Source: Zobellia alginiliquefaciens (lineage in GTDB: Bacteria > Bacteroidota > Bacteroidia > Flavobacteriales > Flavobacteriaceae). Taken from it: 64,000 nt of DNA. Location: positions 4,898,001-4,962,000 of the forward strand of contig NZ_CP119758.1 in assembly GCF_029323795.1 (NCBI RefSeq), read 5' to 3'. A model generated the notes under the pieces. It did no database searches and was not told where the DNA came from. It worked only from the letters and a program-made list of their open reading frames with translations. This document shows, piece after piece, positions 39,396 through 48,004 of this stretch (position 1 is its first letter; every line of letters starts with the position of its first letter). The position numbers were made by a program, and so were the translations under genes.

Positions 39396-39524
39396 ACCTT
39401 TCTTAAATTTTACGGTGAAATACTTTTATCGAAATGAAAGATACTAAATTATAGGGTTGACAGCGTTTTCTATTTCATGATTATAAAAAAAAATCGTCTC
39501 ATGAAGACAACATGTGTTAAATTG

Positions 39525-39548
39525 AAAAAACCTCTATAAAAGAGGCTT
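39525..39548 (-). terminator. Rho-independent terminator after the P450/PhyH operon
   Basis: On the minus strand CCTCT / AGAGG form a short stem with a 5-base loop, followed by six T residues. It comes 16 bp after the PhyH stop codon and closes the operon before the separate sulfatase gene. Confidence 0.65.
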
Positions 39549-39563
39549 TGTTTACTATAATTT

Positions 39564-40448
39564 TTATTTTTCATCAAAGAGGAGAGGAAAGAATTTACCG
39601 TCCATTTTTTCACCTTTTGGCACCTTAATTGGCGTTCCCCTAAGCATTTCTCCATCGGTATCACTAACAGTTCCATTTGCAAACACGTTCAAAACAAAAG
39701 CCCTTCTACTAAACTCGGACTTATTTTCATAGGATCCGTGAATCATTAAGGGGTGATGAAAAGAAGCATATCCTTTTTTAAGCTCTATAGGCACGGGATT
39801 AAAATTCGCCTTTTGCTCATCGGTCATAAATTCCATTAATCCTTCCATTTTTCCTGCCAACTCCGGTTTTTGAAGCAATCCCCATTTATGACTTTTAGGA
39901 ACATAATAAAGACATCCGTTTTCTGTTGTGGCATCATCAAGACCTGTCCAACAGGTTAAATGCTGCATAGGCACCGTTCTGATCCAAAAGGAATAATCTT
40001 GGTGCCAAGCTACTACTCCGCCATGATCAGAAGGTTTGCAAAACAATTGATCATGCCAAAACCTAACATTAGTATTACCTAACAACTGGCTCGCTGCCAT
40101 TGTAAAAGCCGGATTCCATAATAAATCATGAAAACCTTCGGTAATGCGCCAATGTCCTAAAGAGTGAAAAAGTACAGTATTGGGGTCTGTGGATTGATTG
40201 CCGTGAAATTCATAGAAAAGTTCATGTGCCGGATGTTTAGGATCGCGTATTTCTTCTAACTCGCTTCTCAACACGTTAATCTGACTTTCATCCAGCAATT
40301 TTATCCCGGAAACATAGCCATATTCATGAAAATGAGCCACCTGCTCATCACTTAACTTATACTGCTCCCATTCCTCGGGTGTTTTTGGTTGTTTAAAAAG
40401 GTCCGAAATCAATTCATGACGATCCGCCAAATCTTTTACTAATTGCAT
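39564..40448 (-). CDS. Phytanoyl-CoA-dioxygenase (PhyH)-like Fe(II)/2-oxoglutarate oxygenase
   Basis: A 294-residue cytoplasmic oxygenase of the PhyH family. The iron triad is visible as H149-x-D151 (AWHQDYSFW) and H237 (MIHGSY), with a 2-oxoglutarate-binding Arg at R248 or R249. Such enzymes hydroxylate or demethylate small molecules using O2 and 2-oxoglutarate. It is the last gene of the P450 demethylase operon, 61 bp after the esterase and before the terminator. The substrate is unknown; a second methylated or otherwise modified sugar is a reasonable guess. Nothing suggests true phytanoyl-CoA metabolism. Confidence 0.82.
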   Translation of the reverse strand: MQLVKDLADRHELISDLFKQPKTPEEWEQYKLSDEQVAHFHEYGYVSGIKLLDESQINVLRSELEEIRDPKHPAHELFYEFHGNQSTDPNTVLFHSLGHWRITEGFHDLLWNPAFTMAASQLLGNTNVRFWHDQLFCKPSDHGGVVAWHQDYSFWIRTVPMQHLTCWTGLDDATTENGCLYYVPKSHKWGLLQKPELAGKMEGLMEFMTDEQKANFNPVPIELKKGYASFHHPLMIHGSYENKSEFSRRAFVLNVFANGTVSDTDGEMLRGTPIKVPKGEKMDGKFFPLLFDEK

Positions 40449-40509
40449 TGCCCGTGGTTTAAATTATAATCGGTTATTCGTATAAATCCTTTAAAACGTA
40501 TTTTGTTCG

Positions 40510-41307
40510 CTATTTACAGTGTGATGCAAAAAAACGTAGCGTATCCTTAATATGCTCGCTCCAGTACGTCCATTCATGTGCTCCTTCAAATTCTTCGTAG
40601 ATATGGGGTATTTGGTTTTCTTCTAACTGCTGGTGCAACTTGCGATTAAATTCGATAAGTTGATCTTCTCTTCCGCAATCGAACCGTAGTTTCGGCAATT
40701 GACCACGGTTCTGGTCTATTTGTCCCCAAACGGAATTTTCTGTAGCATTTTCTTGATTATAGTTCTCCAAAGGTTCTTCTACAAAAAGATTCATCTGTTC
40801 TACATCCGTAATGGACGAATGTCCTGAAATAGCCTTAAACCTATCAGCATATTTCACTCCTAGACGCAAAGCTCCGAAGCCTCCCATGGAAAGCCCGGAA
40901 ATAAACAATTCCGATGTTTTACTTACGGAAGGAATATTTTCTATAACGGCATTTGGCACATCGTCTACAATCCAATTTTCAAAATCCTTTTGATTATGCG
41001 GAAGATAACCAGAACCATCTCCCCAAAGTCCGTCTGAAGGCATAGCTATCACCATAGGTGGAATCTCTCCTTTCTCCATCATTTCAAGGGCCGTAATATG
41101 TACTCCTGCTTTTTGAGACCAAACCCAAGCGCTTCCGTAAACCCCATGAAGCAAAATAACAAGTGGCAAATCTACCAAGTCCGTCATGGGTGGTACATAT
41201 ACACAAATATCCCCTCTGCCCTTTAGGTTTTTCGTCTTAACGGTTATAAAACGAAGGTTTGCACTCTCGTATGCGGCATCTGAAATTTCGGTAGTTCTGA
41301 ACATCAT
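40510..41307 (-). CDS. Esterase D/CE1-like serine esterase of the P450 operon
   Basis: A 265-residue alpha/beta-hydrolase without signal peptide. The catalytic triad is visible: S140 in SGLSMGGFG, D215 in CGREDQL, and H244 in EGAHEWTYW. The oxyanion region is LHGVYGSAW. The fold is that of the esterase D group, which includes S-formylglutathione hydrolase and CE1 carbohydrate esterases. It starts 5 bp after the dehydrogenase gene. It may hydrolyse a formyl ester arising from formaldehyde oxidation, or an acyl ester on a sugar; I cannot choose between these from sequence. Confidence 0.8.
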   Translation of the reverse strand: MMFRTTEISDAAYESANLRFITVKTKNLKGRGDICVYVPPMTDLVDLPLVILLHGVYGSAWVWSQKAGVHITALEMMEKGEIPPMVIAMPSDGLWGDGSGYLPHNQKDFENWIVDDVPNAVIENIPSVSKTSELFISGLSMGGFGALRLGVKYADRFKAISGHSSITDVEQMNLFVEEPLENYNQENATENSVWGQIDQNRGQLPKLRFDCGREDQLIEFNRKLHQQLEENQIPHIYEEFEGAHEWTYWSEHIKDTLRFFASHCK

Positions 41308-41312
41308 GGATT

Positions 41313-42431
41313 TTAATCAAAAACTATTACGCCTTTTGCATTTTTACCGGCCAGCATATCATCTAGGGCCAATTGTAAATCGTCTAGTTTGTATTCTTTG
41401 GTAATCATTTCGTTTAATTTCAAATCTCCCTTTTTGTACAATCGCACTAATTTAGGAAAGTCGATTTGCGGTCGGCATTTGCCATACAATGGATTGATAT
41501 AAACCTTATCCCATTCAAAAAGACGCATATCTATAGTAATATCCTCCTCAATACCACTCACTTGAACTGCTGTACCTGCATTGCGAATCATTGCCAATGG
41601 AGCAGCTCCCAATGCAGGAATAGCAGTGCACTCAAAAGCATAATCCGCTCCCCTACCACCTAGCATAGTTTTAACCTGTTCAGCAACATGGGTCAAACCT
41701 GCATCGGCCTTATCTGCCAAAATAACATCCGTAGCACCAAATTGTTTTGCGAGTTCCAGTTTATTAGGATTAATATCTACCGCTATAATTCTGCCTGCAC
41801 CGGATATCTCGCACGCATTAATAACATTGAGCCCCACACCTCCACAACCTAAAACCACAGCTGAACTACCAGCTGCCAGTTTTGCTGAATTTACTACAGA
41901 ACCATAGCCGGTCATCACTCCACAACTGATAATACTGGCTGCGGAGAAGTTTAAATTTTCCTCTTCTACCTTAACCACGGCAGATTCTTTTACCAAAGCG
42001 TATTCGCTAAGCGTACCTAGATTAAAAGAACGTTCAATTGGTTTACCTTCCCATTGACTACCTTCTAAATGCGCATGACCCGGAGTATGACCGTTTGCCC
42101 CTGCCACTACTGGAGAATTATTTTCACATATATGCTGATTGCCTTCTTGACATTGAAAACAATCATAACAAGGAGTTGCCCAATTCAAAAGAACCTGGTC
42201 CCCTACTTTTAAACCTTTGATACCAGCTCCTACTTTTTCAATGACTCCTGCTCCCTCATGCCCCATTACAATAGGTTTTCCCCAAGTAAGGGAATCATAA
42301 TCCGTATGGCAAAGACCTGCAGCCTTTACCTTAACAAGTAACTCGTCCGCTTTTGGTTCGGCAACAGTAACTTCGGTAATGATAAAAGAACCATCTCCTT
42401 TAGCCACAGCACTTTTTGATTGAATAGACAT
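41313..42431 (-). CDS. Zinc-dependent alcohol dehydrogenase, probable formaldehyde-detoxifying enzyme of the demethylase operon
   Basis: A 372-residue MDR alcohol dehydrogenase with both zinc sites: catalytic C41, H58 and E59 (GLCHTD, GHEGAG), and structural C88, C91, C94 and C102. The NAD fold has VLGCGGVGLN (about 193-202). P450-driven demethylation of 6-O-methyl-galactose releases formaldehyde, and an alcohol dehydrogenase beside the P450 gene has been linked to formaldehyde detoxification in related marine Bacteroidota. The position here, 20 bp after the ferredoxin reductase gene, fits that description. The direction of the reaction cannot be told from sequence. Confidence 0.82.
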   Translation of the reverse strand: MSIQSKSAVAKGDGSFIITEVTVAEPKADELLVKVKAAGLCHTDYDSLTWGKPIVMGHEGAGVIEKVGAGIKGLKVGDQVLLNWATPCYDCFQCQEGNQHICENNSPVVAGANGHTPGHAHLEGSQWEGKPIERSFNLGTLSEYALVKESAVVKVEEENLNFSAASIISCGVMTGYGSVVNSAKLAAGSSAVVLGCGGVGLNVINACEISGAGRIIAVDINPNKLELAKQFGATDVILADKADAGLTHVAEQVKTMLGGRGADYAFECTAIPALGAAPLAMIRNAGTAVQVSGIEEDITIDMRLFEWDKVYINPLYGKCRPQIDFPKLVRLYKKGDLKLNEMITKEYKLDDLQLALDDMLAGKNAKGVIVFD

Positions 42432-42451
42432 CTATTGTGTTTTATATTTGA

Positions 42452-43708
42452 TTATTGCGCGATAAGATTAGCTGGCTTGAACTCAGCCCTAGGATCACCC
42501 AATTTTGATTTATCTAATTTCTCGCCTCCTTTGATAAATTTTGTGCCGTACACGTAGGCTTTCGCATTGTTTACGGCATCGACGGCCAAAAGCGTATCGC
42601 CTTTAAAGTACCACACAGAAAAGCAATTTTCTTTATCCGCTTCTTTGCGTACCACTACATCATCATAATCCTGAGAAAGACCTACCATCTGTAATTTTAC
42701 ATCATATTGATCGGACCAAAACCATGGTAAAGAATTGTAAGTGCACACTTTACCATTTATGGCAGCAGCTGCAATTTTAGCTTGATCCACTGCATTTTGT
42801 ACGGACTCTAACCGTATGTGACGCTTGTAATGCGGATTATGATGAAAAGTACAATCCCCAATGGCATAAATATCTTTATCACTGGTTTGTGCCATTTCAT
42901 TCACCTGAATACCATTTTCTATGGTCAAACCGGCTTTTTCTGCCAGTTCTTTGTTTACATGAATACCAACGCCAACCACAATCATATCGGCCTCATAATT
43001 CGTTCCATCCGAACAGACCACGATATTCCTATTTCCATTACTCTCTATAGAAACTACATTTTTTTCGGTGAGTACCGCTACACCGTGATCAGCATGAAGT
43101 TTTTGAAAAAATAGGGACATTTCCGGTGCTGTTACCCTGGCGAGTGTCCTGGACTCTCGTTCTAAAACTACTACTTCTGCTCCCATTTTTTTTAGGGATG
43201 CTGCAGTTTCTAGTCCAATATATCCTCCTCCAATAACTACTACTTTAAGACCTACATTTTCTGCAACGGTCTTTCGGATATTGGCCACATCTGCAGCTGA
43301 TCGTAACGCAAATGAATTCTTTGCCGTATCCAACCCTGGAATAGGAGGCATAATTGGCCGAGCACCAGTAGCTATTACAAGCTTATCGTAAGCTAAGGAA
43401 GTGCCATCCGCTAAGACAACCCTTTTATCTTCACGTTCAATTGCGTCTACCCAAACCCCAAGTTTCAGCTCAATATTCTCTTTGACGTAACTCTCTTCTG
43501 ACTTCAGAAGGTTTTTTTCAATGCTATCGGAACTGGTTAAATAGGCCTTGGACAAAGGTGGCCTGTGGTAAGGCAAAGTAGGATCAATATCCACCATGGT
43601 AATTGAACCTTGCCAACCTTCTCGGCGTAAAGCAAACGCAAAGTTCACCCCTGCATGGCTGGCACCTATTACTACACAATTTTTATTGTTTGTTGTACTT
43701 TCGGACAT
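42452..43708 (-). CDS. NAD(P)H-dependent ferredoxin reductase of the P450 system
   Basis: A 418-residue FAD enzyme of the putidaredoxin-reductase type. Motifs in order are VIGASHAGVNFA (FAD, residues 13-24), ATGARP (about 116-121), VIGGGYIGLETA (NAD(P), about 158-169) and AIGDCTFHHN (FAD, about 285-294). It passes electrons from NAD(P)H to the [2Fe-2S] ferredoxin encoded 6 bp upstream, which in turn reduces the P450. All three genes are adjacent in the order P450, ferredoxin, reductase, making a complete three-component class I P450 system. Confidence 0.92.
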   Translation of the reverse strand: MSESTTNNKNCVVIGASHAGVNFAFALRREGWQGSITMVDIDPTLPYHRPPLSKAYLTSSDSIEKNLLKSEESYVKENIELKLGVWVDAIEREDKRVVLADGTSLAYDKLVIATGARPIMPPIPGLDTAKNSFALRSAADVANIRKTVAENVGLKVVVIGGGYIGLETAASLKKMGAEVVVLERESRTLARVTAPEMSLFFQKLHADHGVAVLTEKNVVSIESNGNRNIVVCSDGTNYEADMIVVGVGIHVNKELAEKAGLTIENGIQVNEMAQTSDKDIYAIGDCTFHHNPHYKRHIRLESVQNAVDQAKIAAAAINGKVCTYNSLPWFWSDQYDVKLQMVGLSQDYDDVVVRKEADKENCFSVWYFKGDTLLAVDAVNNAKAYVYGTKFIKGGEKLDKSKLGDPRAEFKPANLIAQ

Positions 43709-43714
43709 TATGTT

Positions 43715-44023
43715 TTATTTGGCGACTTTCAACACAACACCATCAATAGCATCGGTAATATCTATTTGGCAGCATAAACGGCTATATTCATCTGCATTAT
43801 CATCCAACTCTAGCATATCTGTCTCAATTTCACTTGCGCTTCCTGTTTTCTCCATATCTTCTGGAGCTACATGCACATGGCAAGTAGCGCAAGAGCAAAC
43901 TCCGCCACAATCGCCATCAATTCCCGGCACACCATTATCTACGGCCAATGCCATTACGGAACCCGAGGTTCCTTCTAAAGTTATTGTTTCTTCATCGTTG
44001 GTTATAAAAGTGATTTTTGCCAT
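43715..44023 (-). CDS. [2Fe-2S] ferredoxin, adrenodoxin/putidaredoxin type
   Basis: A 102-residue ferredoxin. The cluster cysteines have the expected spacing, C39-x5-C45-x2-C48, with the fourth at C85 (SRLCCQI). Acidic residues around 65-79 form the usual docking surface. An additional C43 and C84 lie beside cluster ligands. It carries electrons from the reductase to the P450 and lies between their genes with gaps of only 5 and 6 bp. Confidence 0.92.
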   Translation of the reverse strand: MAKITFITNDEETITLEGTSGSVMALAVDNGVPGIDGDCGGVCSCATCHVHVAPEDMEKTGSASEIETDMLELDDNADEYSRLCCQIDITDAIDGVVLKVAK

Positions 44024-44028
44024 GGATT

Positions 44029-45192
44029 CTATTTTATTAAAGGATTGAATTTCATATGTATACTGTGAAAGCCCACTTTACGTTTAAAGTGATGTAAATC
44101 TTCTATGTTTTCCTCGCAATCAAGTATTTCAAACGAGCTTACTTTTTCAGCCAAAGTCTGAAGTAATATTTTCATTATCTGTCTCGCATGGGTAGCCCCC
44201 AAACAATTGTGATGACTAAAGCCAAAACCTACATGCGGATTTATTTTACGGTCCATTACAATCTCATTTGGATTCTCAAACACTTTGGAATCCCTATTGG
44301 CAGACGCCCAACATAATGATACTCTAGTATCTGCTTTTGCCGCATGTTCGCAGACAAAAGTATCTTCCGTAACTACACGCCCCATTTGGGTAAGTGGAGA
44401 AAAATACCGAATCATCTCTTCTACGGTCTTTCCTGTAATTTCAGGTTCATTACGCAAGCGCTCCAAAGACTCGGGGTTTTCGGCCAAATACGCTATGGCA
44501 TTTGTAACCGCGTTTATTACGGTGTCTCTTCCCCCAGCAAAAGTCAGTACCATTACCCCTTTTACTTCCTCTTTAGTCAACTTTCTCCCTTCAAATTCGG
44601 AATCAAGAAGTATAGCGTACATATCACCTGTAGGATTCTTACTGGCGCGTTCTATTTCGGCATCTATATAATCATATAGAATATTGGCCTTATCTCCATC
44701 TAGCGCATCACCCTCACTTCTAAAGACGTGCGTTCCCCAAGAAATCCAGGTTTCGGATTCCGAAAAAGGTGTATTCAAAAGAAGCGTTAACGCCCTAGAT
44801 TGTAACTTAAGTGCCAAATCGGTCACTACTTCAACAGAATCTTCCTGAAGTACTTCGTCTATTATATTCGCTATCTGTGCCGCTAACTTCTCTTGATATT
44901 CTGCCTGCAATGGCCTTTTAAACCAAGGTTCAACCAAGGCCCTATACATACCATGGACCGGTGGATCCACTTCAAAAGGTATTTGACGTGTCTCCCGAAT
45001 ATTTACTTCAGAAGGTACAACAATACGTCCGGGAACAGCTCCTGATTGAAATGTTTTATAATTGTGTGCTGTTTTACGAACGTCCTTATGACGTAAAAGC
45101 ATGGTTACCGGATCATCTTGATCATCCATTTCACCGTAACCTTTTGACTCTCTAGCCTTTTCAAACGGATCTGGAAATTCACTTTTTTTCAT
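44029..45192 (-). CDS. Cytochrome P450, probable 6-O-methyl-D-galactose demethylase (CYP236A-like)
   Basis: A 387-residue soluble P450. Haem-ligand Cys330 lies in FGFSHHNCLGA, the I-helix oxygen-activating motif is AGGRDT (219-224), and the K-helix ExxR is E259-R262. I chose the start at 45192 because it gives a normal bacterial P450 N terminus; the longer frame adds 15 residues with no support. In Zobellia and Formosa, P450s with their own ferredoxin and reductase remove the methyl group of 6-O-methyl-D-galactose from porphyran, giving galactose and formaldehyde. The operon and the neighbouring agar genes match. Specificity is inferred from context. Confidence 0.88.
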   Translation of the reverse strand: MKKSEFPDPFEKARESKGYGEMDDQDDPVTMLLRHKDVRKTAHNYKTFQSGAVPGRIVVPSEVNIRETRQIPFEVDPPVHGMYRALVEPWFKRPLQAEYQEKLAAQIANIIDEVLQEDSVEVVTDLALKLQSRALTLLLNTPFSESETWISWGTHVFRSEGDALDGDKANILYDYIDAEIERASKNPTGDMYAILLDSEFEGRKLTKEEVKGVMVLTFAGGRDTVINAVTNAIAYLAENPESLERLRNEPEITGKTVEEMIRYFSPLTQMGRVVTEDTFVCEHAAKADTRVSLCWASANRDSKVFENPNEIVMDRKINPHVGFGFSHHNCLGATHARQIMKILLQTLAEKVSSFEILDCEENIEDLHHFKRKVGFHSIHMKFNPLIK

Positions 45193-45234
45193 ATAAGCGG
45201 CATAATTTAATAGGATAGTCTTTCTGTGGAAATA

Positions 45235-45264
45235 CAAAAGTCAATATTTAGGAATCACTATCAA
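45235..45264 (-). promoter_or_regulatory. Putative promoter of the P450 operon
   Basis: On the minus strand a TTG (45262-45264) is followed after 19 bases by GACTTTTG (45235-45242), a one-mismatch fit to the Bacteroidota TAnnTTTG -7 box. Transcription would begin near 45229, leaving a leader of about 37 bases before the chosen P450 start. Confidence 0.35.
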
Positions 45265-45375
45265 TTGCCTTTTTTAGCAAATAAGTACCTTATTCTGTCA
45301 ACAACTATTAATTTTATCGTATTTTCCAACAAAATAAACTACACAAAAGATTCTTATTCATAAGTAAACAATAGA

Positions 45376-46215
45376 ATGAAACCTGTATTAGAGCCCATAC
45401 ACTTAGACAAACAGCGTACTATTACAAGTTTTTATCATTCTAAAAAAGATTTTGAGACACCTTGGCATTTTCATCCTCAGCATGAGCTCACCTATATAGA
45501 AGAAAGTGTAGGCACAAAATTCGTTGGTAATTATGTAGGTCCTTACCAACCAGGAGAATTGGTTTTGTTACGTTCAAATCTTCCACATTGTTGGAAAAAC
45601 AACACTAACCAAGAAGGGCTTTCAAAATCCATTGTAATTCAGTGGAATATTGGTGTTTTTAATAAAGTACCGGAATTAGATTCTTTATTTCATATGCTCA
45701 GAATGGCTTCTAAAGGCCTTATATTCAACAAAAAAGAAACAGCTCCTCTTTTATCACGTTTAAAAAAATGCCCGGAATTAGAGGGTCATGATCTATATAT
45801 TGAGTTACTCACTATATTGGTAAAATTATCTGGTTGTAGCTACAAAACACTATCCGGAGCCAGTTTTACAGAAGACCTACCTTCTGAATACGGGAGCCGA
45901 ATGGCTCAAATACACGAGTTTGTAGGATTGAACTACAATCGTAAAATTTACCTTAAAGAGATGGCAGATTTGGTCAGTATGTCCGAGCAATCCTTTTCTA
46001 GGTTTTTTACAAAAATGATGGGGCGTCCTTTCTTTACTTTCCTAAACGAATACCGTATTAATATTTCGGCAAGAATGCTACTGGACACTCACGATTCAGT
46101 TTCTCATATTGCATTTTCATGCGGTTATGAATCGCTTCCTTTCTTTCATAGACAATTTAAAAAATTCATGGGCAGCTCTCCTCTAGCCTATCAAAGAAAA
46201 TATGCAAAGGCCTAA
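45376..46215 (+). CDS. AraC-family regulator with cupin sensor domain
   Basis: A 279-residue AraC protein. The N-terminal cupin has the metal-like histidine pair in WHFHPQHEL (about 30-38) and a GxVLL-type strand (PGELVLLRSNLPHCW). The C-terminal double helix-turn-helix spans about 180-279 (MSEQSFSRFFTKMMGRPFFTF, CGYESLPFFHRQFKKFMG). It is transcribed away from the P450 operon across a 183-bp region and towards the GH29 gene, so it probably controls both. The signal is likely a sugar monomer such as a methylated galactose or L-galactose, but this is inference. Confidence 0.88.
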   Translation: MKPVLEPIHLDKQRTITSFYHSKKDFETPWHFHPQHELTYIEESVGTKFVGNYVGPYQPGELVLLRSNLPHCWKNNTNQEGLSKSIVIQWNIGVFNKVPELDSLFHMLRMASKGLIFNKKETAPLLSRLKKCPELEGHDLYIELLTILVKLSGCSYKTLSGASFTEDLPSEYGSRMAQIHEFVGLNYNRKIYLKEMADLVSMSEQSFSRFFTKMMGRPFFTFLNEYRINISARMLLDTHDSVSHIAFSCGYESLPFFHRQFKKFMGSSPLAYQRKYAKA

Positions 46216-46220
46216 AAAAG

Positions 46221-46333
46221 TGCATTTTAGCAACTCCTCAAAAACTGGACAAATAGAATAAATGACCATTTGTTGTAGTTATTTGAACAATTCGCACTTT
46301 CGGTTCTGTCATTAAATTGCAACTTAGCAACTC
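46221..46333. repeat. Two 16-bp near-direct repeats upstream of the GH29 gene
   Basis: TGCATTTTAGCAACTC at 46221-46236 and TGCAACTTAGCAACTC at 46318-46333 match at 14 of 16 positions, and the ten bases TTAGCAACTC are identical. The start-to-start distance is 97 bp. A related TTTTTAGCAA lies at 45271-45280 in the divergent P450/AraC region. They may be binding sites of the AraC-type regulator encoded just upstream. Confidence 0.4.
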
Positions 46334-46384
46334 GTTAAAAGCGCCAATCTTTGGCACCACTAACCAACCCTATAAATCATTTTA

Positions 46385-47923
46385 ATGAATAAAATTTTCA
46401 CACTTATATTGACCGGCGCAGTTCTTGCCTCTTGTGGGTCAAAAACGGAAAAGAAAGAAGAAACTTCCGCCAACGAAACTGTGGTTAAGTACGAACCGAA
46501 TTGGGAATCCATTGAAAAGAATTACAAAGACCCCGAATGGTTTAACGATAGTAAATTTGGTATTTTCATTCACTGGGGTGCGTATGCCGTCCCGGCTTAT
46601 GGTTCTGAATGGTATCCACGACAAATGTATATGGATACAGCTACTTTTAGTGCCCAGTTAAAACCAGGTCAAAAAGGACCTAACACAACGTATCTGCATC
46701 ATAAAAAAACGTATGGTGACCAAAAAGAATTCGGATACAAGGATTTCATACCTATGTTCAAGGCCGAAAAATTTGATGCCAAAGAATGGATAGATATCTT
46801 TAAGAAATCCGGTGCTAAATATGTAATTCCTGTGGCAGACCACCATGATGGTTTTGCTATGTACAATTCTAACACAACAAGATGGAACTCAGTAGACATG
46901 GGGCCTAAACGTGATGTTCTAGGTGAACTTTTTAAAGAGGGACGTGAGCAAGGTATGATTATGGGTGCTTCTTCCCACTACGCTTTCAACTGGTCTTTCT
47001 ATAATAAAAAGGACCATTTTGACACTACAAACCCTGAATATGCAGATTTATACTCCCCAAAAGGAAAAGACCTAACGGAGCCTGTTTCCGAAGAGTTTAA
47101 AAAAATGTGGTGGGATAGAACCGTTGATTTAATCGACAACTACCAACCGGATATTCTTTGGTTTGATTTTTATTTAGATATCCCTGATTACAAAGAATAC
47201 CGTCCTAAAATTGCCGCTTACTACTACAATAAAGGTTTGGAATGGGGTAAAGAAGTAGTAATAAACGATAAGAATTTTGATCACGAAGCTTTCCCGGAAG
47301 GCACTGTTATCTATGACCTTGAACGTGGTAAGCTTCCTGGAATCCGTAAACTGCCTTGGCAAACGGATACTTCCATCGGAAAAAATTCTTGGTGCTATGT
47401 TACCAACTGGGAATCTAGAACTGCTAATAGTTTGGTTGATGATTTGGTAGATATTGTATCTAAAAACGGAAACCTTTTACTAAATGTAGGTCCAAAAGCT
47501 GATGGCACCATTCCTGAAGACCAAAAAGAAATTTTGTTTCAAATTGGGGGTTGGCTGAATACCAATGGAGAAGCTATTTATGATACTGAATATTGGGATA
47601 CTTTTGGTGAAGGTCCAACAGAAGTTAAAAAAGGTCACCATAGTGAGGGTCAGAATAAAGGCTTTACCGGTCAGGATATTCGCTTTACCAAAAAAGGCGA
47701 TAAACTTTATGCCATTATGATGGAATGGCCAGAAGGTAACAAAGTGGATATTAAATCTTTAGGAAAAGCTAGTGAACACGGGAAAGACCTAAATATCAAA
47801 AGTGTAAAATTACTAGGAAGTGATGCTAAAATTACATTTGATGTAAAAGATGATGCACTTTCAATTTCTGACTTGGGCAACAAGTCTGGAGATTTTGCAC
47901 ATGTACTTGAAATATCGTTATAG
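46385..47923 (+). CDS. GH29 lipoprotein; alpha-L-fucosidase family, possibly exo-alpha-L-galactosidase
   Basis: A 512-residue lipoprotein (signal VLASC, Cys17) with a GH29 TIM barrel: WFNDSKFGIFIHWG (52-65), VADHHDGFAMY (150-160), nucleophile D261 in LWFDFY, and DLERG near 315. The C-terminal beta-sandwich is at about 415-512. GH29 enzymes remove alpha-L-fucose; a porphyran-associated GH29 from Bacteroides plebeius has been reported to act instead on alpha-L-galactose, which differs only by the 6-hydroxyl. Here the downstream operon fits L-galactose catabolism, so that activity is proposed. A strong terminator follows it, so it is a separate transcript. Confidence 0.88.
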   Translation: MNKIFTLILTGAVLASCGSKTEKKEETSANETVVKYEPNWESIEKNYKDPEWFNDSKFGIFIHWGAYAVPAYGSEWYPRQMYMDTATFSAQLKPGQKGPNTTYLHHKKTYGDQKEFGYKDFIPMFKAEKFDAKEWIDIFKKSGAKYVIPVADHHDGFAMYNSNTTRWNSVDMGPKRDVLGELFKEGREQGMIMGASSHYAFNWSFYNKKDHFDTTNPEYADLYSPKGKDLTEPVSEEFKKMWWDRTVDLIDNYQPDILWFDFYLDIPDYKEYRPKIAAYYYNKGLEWGKEVVINDKNFDHEAFPEGTVIYDLERGKLPGIRKLPWQTDTSIGKNSWCYVTNWESRTANSLVDDLVDIVSKNGNLLLNVGPKADGTIPEDQKEILFQIGGWLNTNGEAIYDTEYWDTFGEGPTEVKKGHHSEGQNKGFTGQDIRFTKKGDKLYAIMMEWPEGNKVDIKSLGKASEHGKDLNIKSVKLLGSDAKITFDVKDDALSISDLGNKSGDFAHVLEISL

Positions 47924-47966
47924 TGCTATAATAAAGAAGTTAGTTGAGTTAGTTTTTTTAAATTAG

Positions 47967-47994
47967 GAGCGCACCTTAAAAGTGCGCTCTTTTT
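47967..47994 (+). terminator. Strong Rho-independent terminator after GH29
   Basis: GAGCGCAC and GTGCGCTC form a perfect 8-bp stem with a 7-base loop, followed by five T residues. It lies 44 bp after the GH29 stop codon. Confidence 0.9.
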
Positions 47995-48004
47995 CAGTAC
48001 TACA

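Noticed and set aside
39564-40448. Function in phytanic-acid breakdown
   Set aside because: The family name comes from the animal enzyme; the gene ends a sugar-demethylation operon and no fatty-acid gene is near.
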